From positions 1-12,759 of the forward strand of contig DNHN01000228.1 of assembly GCA_003485825.1 (NCBI GenBank): a stretch of 12,759 nucleotides of DNA. Reading direction: 5' to 3'. Each line of letters begins with the position of its first letter. Position 1 is the stretch's first letter. Positions 7,828 through 12,759 of the stretch are shown here, one piece after another. Source of the DNA: Bacteroidota bacterium. GTDB lineage: Bacteria; Bacteroidota; Bacteroidia; NS11-12g; UBA9320. The position numbers were made by a program, and so were the translations under genes. The notes beneath the pieces were generated by a model. It worked only from the letters and a program-made list of their open reading frames with translations, did no database searches and had not been told where the DNA came from.

Positions 7828-9080
7828 ATATAGTGTGATTGTAAGTCATATACTCTCGAAGCATCTAGCTTAAGAGCAGTAAAAATAAATATCCCAAAGG
7901 CTAAAATAGAAGATCCTCCATACGAAATAAGTGGCAGAGGAATTCCAATTACAGGCATAAGCCCTATGGTCATCCCAACATTGACCATCAAGTGAAAAAA
8001 GATGATACTCGCTAGGCTATAAATAAAAATTCGTTTAAACTTCTTCTTCGCTCTTCCTGCCAAGTGAAACAACCTCAGCACCAAGAGTACAAAAAGTAGA
8101 ATAGTGATAGAGCTAAGCACCCAGCCCCCTTCTTCACCAATCGTACAAAAAATAAAATCCGTTTCCTGTTCAGGTATAAAGTCTCCTTTTGTATGGGAGC
8201 CATTCAAAAATCCTTTTCCGGAAAAACCTCCCGATCCAATCGCTATCTTACTCTGGTTTACATTGTACCCCGCTCCTTGATTATCTTCTATCAGATTCAG
8301 GGTAACCTGAATACGTTTTTGCTGATGGCTCTGTAGCACATTATCAAAGAGGAATTGTACGCTCAAGCTAAAAAGAATGACCACGGCGGCTATAGCTATG
8401 CTCGGTAGTAGTACTTTTTTGTTGGTATACGTAAATGCATAGAAAACTAGTAAACACAACACTGTGCCTATGCTAAATGCCAACGAGCCAAAAACCAAAG
8501 TCAACACAAATATTACAATAGCTGCGATACCCAAAACTAAGATATTTGGAGTCAGTCCTTCTCTATAAAAAACAATAAAGAAACTCAAAAATACGAGGGC
8601 AGATCCGGTATCTCCTTGGAGTACAATAAGCCCCATGGGAATGAGTACAATAGCCGCTATCTTGAGTATATCTGCTTTCTTTTCCCAAGAAAATCCAATG
8701 GTACTCAGTATAGACGAAATAGCGAAGGCTGTGCCATATTTAGCAAACTCGGAGGGCTGCAAACTAAAAGAGCCTATTCGAATCCAGGATCTTGCTCCAT
8801 TGATATCTGCTCCAATAAACAATACTGCCACAAGTAACAGCATGAGCGCTATATATATGTACATACTAAAGGCTTCGAAGAACTGTGCGTTTAATATAAA
8901 TATAATAATGCCTAAAAAGACAGAAACGCCAAACCACATAATCTGCTTACCACTTCTTCCTTCTAGGAGTGTGAATGCTCCTGCTTCTGAGGTAGCAGAA
9001 TATACACTAGCTATACCTATGCAAGTGATAGCCACAAACAGAAAGAGTGCTATGAAGTCTATTCTTGATTTAGTTTCCAT
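7824..9080 (-). CDS. rodA: RodA, SEDS-family peptidoglycan glycosyltransferase
   Basis: Polytopic inner-membrane protein of 418 residues with about ten hydrophobic segments. SEDS proteins polymerise lipid II into glycan strands, and RodA does this in the rod-shape elongation complex with PBP2. Family signatures are NGARSWIRIGSFSLQPSEFAK (94-114, split by me as NGARSWIRIG and SFSLQPSEFAK), LQGDTGSA, GAGYNVNQSKIAIGSGGFSGKG in the large periplasmic loop, and LISYGGSS near 384-391. Asp266, just before GAGYN, aligns with the essential catalytic aspartate of characterised RodA proteins (D262 in E. coli, from memory). At 418 residues it is longer than the ~370 of E. coli, with extra length in the middle hydrophobic region. 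The start overlaps the end of the PBP2 gene by 11 bp, and its stop overlaps the hydrolase start. FtsW is excluded mainly by the mreBCD-PBP2 context. Confidence 0.95.
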   Translation of the reverse strand: METKSRIDFIALFLFVAITCIGIASVYSATSEAGAFTLLEGRSGKQIMWFGVSVFLGIIIFILNAQFFEAFSMYIYIALMLLLVAVLFIGADINGARSWIRIGSFSLQPSEFAKYGTAFAISSILSTIGFSWEKKADILKIAAIVLIPMGLIVLQGDTGSALVFLSFFIVFYREGLTPNILVLGIAAIVIFVLTLVFGSLAFSIGTVLCLLVFYAFTYTNKKVLLPSIAIAAVVILFSLSVQFLFDNVLQSHQQKRIQVTLNLIEDNQGAGYNVNQSKIAIGSGGFSGKGFLNGSHTKGDFIPEQETDFIFCTIGEEGGWVLSSITILLFVLLVLRLFHLAGRAKKKFKRIFIYSLASIIFFHLMVNVGMTIGLMPVIGIPLPLISYGGSSILAFGIFIFTALKLDASRVYDLQSHYI

Positions 9081-10935
9081 AAATAGCGGTATCTCTAAGT
9101 GCTCTTAACTTTAATGGAATAAGATTCGAATTTTTCATCTTATCTACAAGGTATTGCCTAGAGCTTCCTTCTACACTATCTGGCTGTAAATAGTGTTCTA
9201 TAAGAAGATGGGCTATAGGTGCTGCCCACGTAGAGCCATATCCTGCTTCTTCTACCACTACGGCGATCGCTATTTTTGGATTTTCAAGCGGTGAAAAGGC
9301 TATGTACGCAGAGTGATTCTTCCCATGTGGATTTTGTACGGTACCTGTCTTGCCGGCTATATCTAGTCCAGCTATAGCGATATGAGCAGCTGTTCCCGAA
9401 AGTGTCACCTCGTGCATACCTTCAATCACGGGTTCAAAATGAGTCGGAGATATTTTGGTATAATTCTTCATTAGATACTTTTCAGGTATCTTATCTATTC
9501 CTTCTATCTGTCTTACTACGTGAGGAGTAAAATAATATCCTCTATTTGCTATTACTGAAGCCACATTGGCCATCTGCATAGGAGTTAGACCTAGCTCTCC
9601 TTGACCAAAGGATAATGATATAATGTTTGCATAGCTCCATCGTCCTTCTCCGTGCATTTTGTCATAAAAAGAAGCATCCATAAGCCAACCTTTAATCTCA
9701 CCAGATACGTCTATTCCTAGCTCCTTTCCTATCCCAAAACTCTTTAGGTATTCTCTCCAGCTATTGTACGCTTCTTCAGTATTGGCATACTTGTCAGACT
9801 GCATCATATTTTTAAAAGTATTGCAGTAATACGTATTACAACTGCTTGCAATGCTTCGCTGCAGACTCGTGCTAAAGGTATGACCATGGCATTTTATGAT
9901 TCGTCTTCCTAACCTATAATACCCAGGACAGCCAAAGTGTGTATGCTCGTTTATCGCTTCATCTTGTAACCCGATAAGAGCCATTATTGGCTTAAAAGTA
10001 GATCCTGGAGGATAGGGAGCAGATACCGCTCTATTGAATATTGGCTTGGTAGGATCCTTTATTGCTCCAGCGTAATAATTACCTCTGTTTTGAATATTGA
10101 AGTTTGATGGATTATAAAATGGACTAGAAATAAGAGCTAGAATCTCTCCAGTCTTAGGATCAATAGCCACTACACTTCCCATTTTATTATTGAGCAACAT
10201 CTCACCGTACTGCTGTAGATCTATATCTAAACTCAGTTTTAGGTTATTCCCATCTATGGCTGGTACATCCAATTTTCCTTTTTTGTACGGGCCCTTATTC
10301 ACACCGAACTTATCTACATAGAAATATTGTTCTCCTTTTATTCCTCTGAGATAATCTTCATAAAACTTCTCTACTCCTTTCTTGCCTACAAAATCCCCTT
10401 GTTCGTAAAACTCATCGGACTGCAACTCTAAATCTAGTTTATTGACCTCTCCAAGATAGCCTAGAACGTGAGAAGAACTATTAAACTTATAATTACGGTC
10501 TTGTCGTATTTCAAAGAAAAAGCCTTTAAACTCGTATAGTCGCTCTTGCACTCTAGCAAAAACCAAATTGCTAATATTTTTTTTAAATACCGATTTGCCT
10601 CGGTACGATTTACTCTTGGCTTTTGCTAAGCGCTTATCAAATTCAGGTTTATCAATTTCCAATAAGGCACATAGCCCAAGTGTATCTATGCCTTTGAGCT
10701 TTATAGGAACCGACAGCATCAAATCATAAACAGGATCATTATACACAATGAGTTTATCATTCCTATCAAAAATAAGTCCTCGCTGAGGATAGATAGTCTG
10801 CTTACGTAAGGAAATTTTCTCTGCTATAATCGCATACTTATCATCTATCACCTGAATCTGAAGAAGCCTCATGATATATAACAAACCTATGAGTACTACT
10901 ACCGCATATATGTATAATGAACGGTGCTGATACAT
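9070..10935 (-). CDS. mrdA: Penicillin-binding protein 2, peptidoglycan DD-transpeptidase of the elongasome
   Basis: Class B penicillin-binding protein of 621 residues, which crosslinks nascent glycan made by RodA. One N-terminal membrane anchor (about 6-24) is followed by the pedestal/dimerisation region beginning near YPQRGLIFDRN (49-59). The transpeptidase domain has all three active-site motifs: Ser312-Thr-Phe-Lys315 in PPGSTFKP, Ser365-Cys-Asn367 in ASSCNTYY, and Lys529-Thr-Gly-Thr532 in AGKTGTVQ. Cys336, Cys349, His352 and Cys366 cluster around the active site and correspond in position to the zinc ligands reported for E. coli PBP2 (see findings). It follows mreD after 1 bp and overlaps rodA by 11 bp. 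Length and order are normal for Bacteroidota. The division paralogue PBP3/FtsI is unlikely because of the mre context and the rodA partner. Confidence 0.95.
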   Translation of the reverse strand: MYQHRSLYIYAVVVLIGLLYIMRLLQIQVIDDKYAIIAEKISLRKQTIYPQRGLIFDRNDKLIVYNDPVYDLMLSVPIKLKGIDTLGLCALLEIDKPEFDKRLAKAKSKSYRGKSVFKKNISNLVFARVQERLYEFKGFFFEIRQDRNYKFNSSSHVLGYLGEVNKLDLELQSDEFYEQGDFVGKKGVEKFYEDYLRGIKGEQYFYVDKFGVNKGPYKKGKLDVPAIDGNNLKLSLDIDLQQYGEMLLNNKMGSVVAIDPKTGEILALISSPFYNPSNFNIQNRGNYYAGAIKDPTKPIFNRAVSAPYPPGSTFKPIMALIGLQDEAINEHTHFGCPGYYRLGRRIIKCHGHTFSTSLQRSIASSCNTYYCNTFKNMMQSDKYANTEEAYNSWREYLKSFGIGKELGIDVSGEIKGWLMDASFYDKMHGEGRWSYANIISLSFGQGELGLTPMQMANVASVIANRGYYFTPHVVRQIEGIDKIPEKYLMKNYTKISPTHFEPVIEGMHEVTLSGTAAHIAIAGLDIAGKTGTVQNPHGKNHSAYIAFSPLENPKIAIAVVVEEAGYGSTWAAPIAHLLIEHYLQPDSVEGSSRQYLVDKMKNSNLIPLKLRALRDTAIYGN

Positions 10936-10936
10936 G

Positions 10937-11434
10937 CTAGGTACGCTTGGTAATAGAGAACTGAATAATAGCGATAATTGTGAGTGAAAGCAGTGAACTA
11001 GCTAATACGGTCACACTGTAAGTAGGCCAGTGAATAGCACCAATACCCCCAATGAAAAATAGATACAAGTGATAAAAGAACACCAAGATCGCAGTGGTAT
11101 AGGCAAAGTTTGCAAGTCCCGCTGAACCTATAGTGTAAGCAAGTCTGTTAGCCACTTGCTGCTTGAGGTCTTGTGTATTGAGCAACCCCATTCTAAAAAC
11201 AATAAGCCAGAGGCATGCTGAGGTATGTATGCCTGGTGTAGCAGTAAAAAAATCTACTATTAATCCCAATCCAGCTGCAATAAAAACCTGATTTAACCGA
11301 CTGATATGCAGCGGCAGAGTAATCAATAAAAGAACAAACGCTTGGGGGACTAGGTACATAGATAAATCTAAATGATTAAGCACTAAAAGCTGAAGAGCTA
11401 AAATCAATATCCAGTATGTGATACGTTTAGTCAT
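10937..11434 (-). CDS. mreD: MreD, rod shape-determining membrane protein
   Basis: Small integral membrane protein of 165 residues with five to six hydrophobic helices (about 6-21, 27-44, 49-65, 66-84, 102-130 and 138-160). MreD connects MreC to the membrane part of the elongation complex; its exact activity is not settled. Sequence conservation in the family is low. The call rests on size, topology, the GLGLIVDFFTATPGIHTSA segment (55-73), which matches the G-x-x-x-D-x-x-x-x-x-x-G-x-H/N pattern common in MreD, and position between mreC and the PBP2 gene. Its start overlaps the mreC end by 8 bp and its stop is 1 bp from the PBP2 start, indicating coupled translation. Confidence 0.88.
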   Translation of the reverse strand: MTKRITYWILILALQLLVLNHLDLSMYLVPQAFVLLLITLPLHISRLNQVFIAAGLGLIVDFFTATPGIHTSACLWLIVFRMGLLNTQDLKQQVANRLAYTIGSAGLANFAYTTAILVFFYHLYLFFIGGIGAIHWPTYSVTVLASSLLSLTIIAIIQFSITKRT

Positions 11435-12251
11435 TCTCTGTAATTAATGCTTCCATCTCCTCTATATCTCTATTGATAATGACAAAAACATACTCCAAAC
11501 TTCTAAAGTTAGTCGCAGTTTGTATCTCAGTTTCATAATACTGACTCTTCGGTTTTTTATTCAACTTTGTGATTTTACCCAAGGATATACCTGCAGGAAA
11601 AAGCATAGACGATTTACCTGTTTTCACTTCATCGCCTATTTTGAGTTTTTCCAGTTTATTAATACCAGAAATACGCATTTTATTAGGCGCCTCATTGGTC
11701 CAAAGCAATTTGGTGTAGTAGTCCATCCCGTTGATATTGGGTATTACGGTCATATTGGTATTGAGTAGCGACATTACGGTACTATAATTTGCCGTAGACT
11801 GAAGTACTAATCCCGCAAGCCCTTCTGAAGAGATGACTCCCATATTTTTCTGTATTCCGTGATTTTTCCCTTTGTTTATCACAAACACATTATTTGCCTT
11901 AAACGTAGTGTTATAAACCACCTGAGCTGGGACTGCATCATACAATGGTCTTCTAGAAGTATCCTTCAATGTAATAGTATCTCCGGCTACTAGGAGTGTT
12001 CCAATTGTAGAGTTTTGAAATTGAGTAGCAATCTGATCTTGAAGCAGTTCATTTTGATATTTGAGGTCAAAATAAGCATTCACATCCGAAGATATTTTAT
12101 TCCCACCAGCTGTAACAGCAGTGGCTGCTTGTGTAAAAGAAGCCTGCTGAAAGGGATTTAAACTAAAAATTAGAAAGCCACAAATAACTTGCAGTAGTGC
12201 AAACACTATCAGGTGTAATCTTTGCTCTATAAATGCAAGTAACTGCTGCAT
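11427..12251 (-). CDS. mreC: MreC, periplasmic scaffold of the elongation complex
   Basis: Protein of 274 residues with a short cytoplasmic N-terminus, one membrane helix (about 12-31), a periplasmic coiled-coil-like segment (about 52-80) and two beta-rich domains (about 105-262). The pattern FVINKGKNHGIQKNMGVIS followed by GLAGLV (123-149) is the most recognisable MreC signature: a G-x-x-x-G-I-x-x-x-M-x-V-I-x-x-x-G-L-x-G core. MreC forms antiparallel dimers and filaments in the periplasm and activates PBP2. It lies directly after mreB; the mreB stop and the mreC start share one base (TAATG). Length is typical. No regulatory site is visible because the operon promoter lies outside the window. 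Confidence 0.93.
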   Translation of the reverse strand: MQQLLAFIEQRLHLIVFALLQVICGFLIFSLNPFQQASFTQAATAVTAGGNKISSDVNAYFDLKYQNELLQDQIATQFQNSTIGTLLVAGDTITLKDTSRRPLYDAVPAQVVYNTTFKANNVFVINKGKNHGIQKNMGVISSEGLAGLVLQSTANYSTVMSLLNTNMTVIPNINGMDYYTKLLWTNEAPNKMRISGINKLEKLKIGDEVKTGKSSMLFPAGISLGKITKLNKKPKSQYYETEIQTATNFRSLEYVFVIINRDIEEMEALITEND

Positions 12252-12759
12252 TAAGAGTTAATGAAGATCGTTTTATAGCTTTTTAGGTTTTTAAGAGCAA
12301 CTGCGGTACCACGCACTACTGCTCTTAGTGGATCCTCCGCTACGTATACTGGAAGCTTTGTTTTACTGGATATACGTCTATCCAATCCTCTAAGTAGAGC
12401 ACCTCCTCCGGTAAGATAAAGTCCTGTCTGATAAATATCCGCAGATAATTCTGGCGGAGTAAGCTCGAGTGCCTTCATCACAGCTTCCTCTATTTTGGAA
12501 ATAGACTTATCTAGGGCTAATGCTATCTCAGAGTAAGATACCATGATTTGCTTCGGTATACCTGTCATAAGATCTCGGCCATTTACCGGATAATCTTCTG
12601 GTGGATTTTCTAGCTCAGGAAGGGCAGCCCCTACCTCTACTTTAATATATTCTGCGGTACGCTCCCCTATCATTAGGTTATGCTGTCTACGCATGTATTC
12701 TATGATATCATTGGTAAAGTCATCTCCTGCTACGCGGATAGACTCATCAGACACTATAC
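12251..12759 (-). CDS. mreB: MreB, actin-like cell-shape protein (C-terminal part; start beyond window)
   Basis: The frame is open through the right edge, so this is the C-terminal 168 residues of a protein normally about 340 long. MreB polymerises on the inner face of the membrane with ATP and guides the RodA-PBP2 synthases. Recognisable parts are IVSDESIRVAGDDF followed by NDIIEYMRR near the visible N-terminal end, LMIGERTAEYIKVEVGAA, MTGIPKQIMVS, the actin-family adenosine motif GLYLTGGGALLRGL, and LPVYVAEDPLRAVVRGTAVAL close to the C-terminus. A GTG at 12754 falls inside the conserved domain and is not the true start. Its stop overlaps the mreC start codon by one base, making it the most upstream gene of the mre operon seen here. 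Confidence 0.96.
   Translation of the reverse strand, partial: IVSDESIRVAGDDFTNDIIEYMRRQHNLMIGERTAEYIKVEVGAALPELENPPEDYPVNGRDLMTGIPKQIMVSYSEIALALDKSISKIEEAVMKALELTPPELSADIYQTGLYLTGGGALLRGLDRRISSKTKLPVYVAEDPLRAVVRGTAVALKNLKSYKTIFINS

Noticed and set aside
8635..9108. Plus-strand open frame of 157 codons opposite rodA
   Set aside because: It lies wholly antisense to rodA and the PBP2 end, shows no family motif, and is explained by the composition of a hydrophobic gene read backwards.
12752..12754. GTG as the start of mreB
   Set aside because: The upstream codon is open and the residues on both sides match the interior of MreB, so the gene simply runs off the window.
1..12759. A wholly new system in this window
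   Set aside because: Every gene belongs to a recognised family within two well-known modules (type IX secretion and elongasome); novelty is limited to the details listed in the findings.

Overview
The window comes from a member of the Bacteroidota, most likely a gliding or type IX-secreting lineage close to the Flavobacteriia. The evidence is the gene content (GldJ, PorP/SprF, PorU and PorV families), AT-rich DNA, leaders without clear Shine-Dalgarno sites, and a TAnnTTTG-type promoter element. The genus cannot be named from the sequence alone. Nothing in base composition or gene order suggests a recent mobile insertion, and no IS element, tRNA, rRNA or CRISPR array is visible. No gene-free stretch exceeds 300 bases; the longest is about 160 bases.

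Left half (1-7093), type IX secretion and gliding: a truncated gldJ-like lipoprotein gene and a PorP/SprF-family outer-membrane protein gene lie on the minus strand. They are divergent from porU (cell-surface C25-family sortase) and porV (outer-membrane shuttle barrel) on the plus strand. PorU and PorV belong to the machinery that receives proteins exported through the outer membrane, removes their C-terminal sorting domain and fixes them to the surface. GldJ supports the GldK ring and gliding. The PorP/SprF gene is an extra member of a large paralogous family, placed between gldJ and porU. The divergent gap holds a 12-bp perfect inverted repeat and a promoter-like element for the PorP/SprF gene. 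A strong intrinsic terminator (7115-7153) follows porV.

Right half (7192-12759), all on the minus strand and transcribed from right to left: mreB (truncated), mreC, mreD, the PBP2 transpeptidase gene, rodA, and a metallo-beta-lactamase-fold hydrolase. This is the elongasome operon for rod-shape peptidoglycan synthesis. MreB filaments, MreC and MreD organise and activate the RodA glycosyltransferase and PBP2 transpeptidase pair. Gene junctions are extremely tight (1- to 11-bp overlaps or a 1-bp gap), so the genes are probably cotranscribed and translationally coupled. The hydrolase shares an ATGA junction with rodA and is the only member without an obvious cell-wall role.

Overall this is conserved core machinery. 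I found no clear undescribed system. The points most worth checking are a Cys/His cluster in PBP2 that looks like a variant zinc site, the inverted repeat in the divergent promoter region, the unassigned PorP/SprF paralogue, and the coupled hydrolase.
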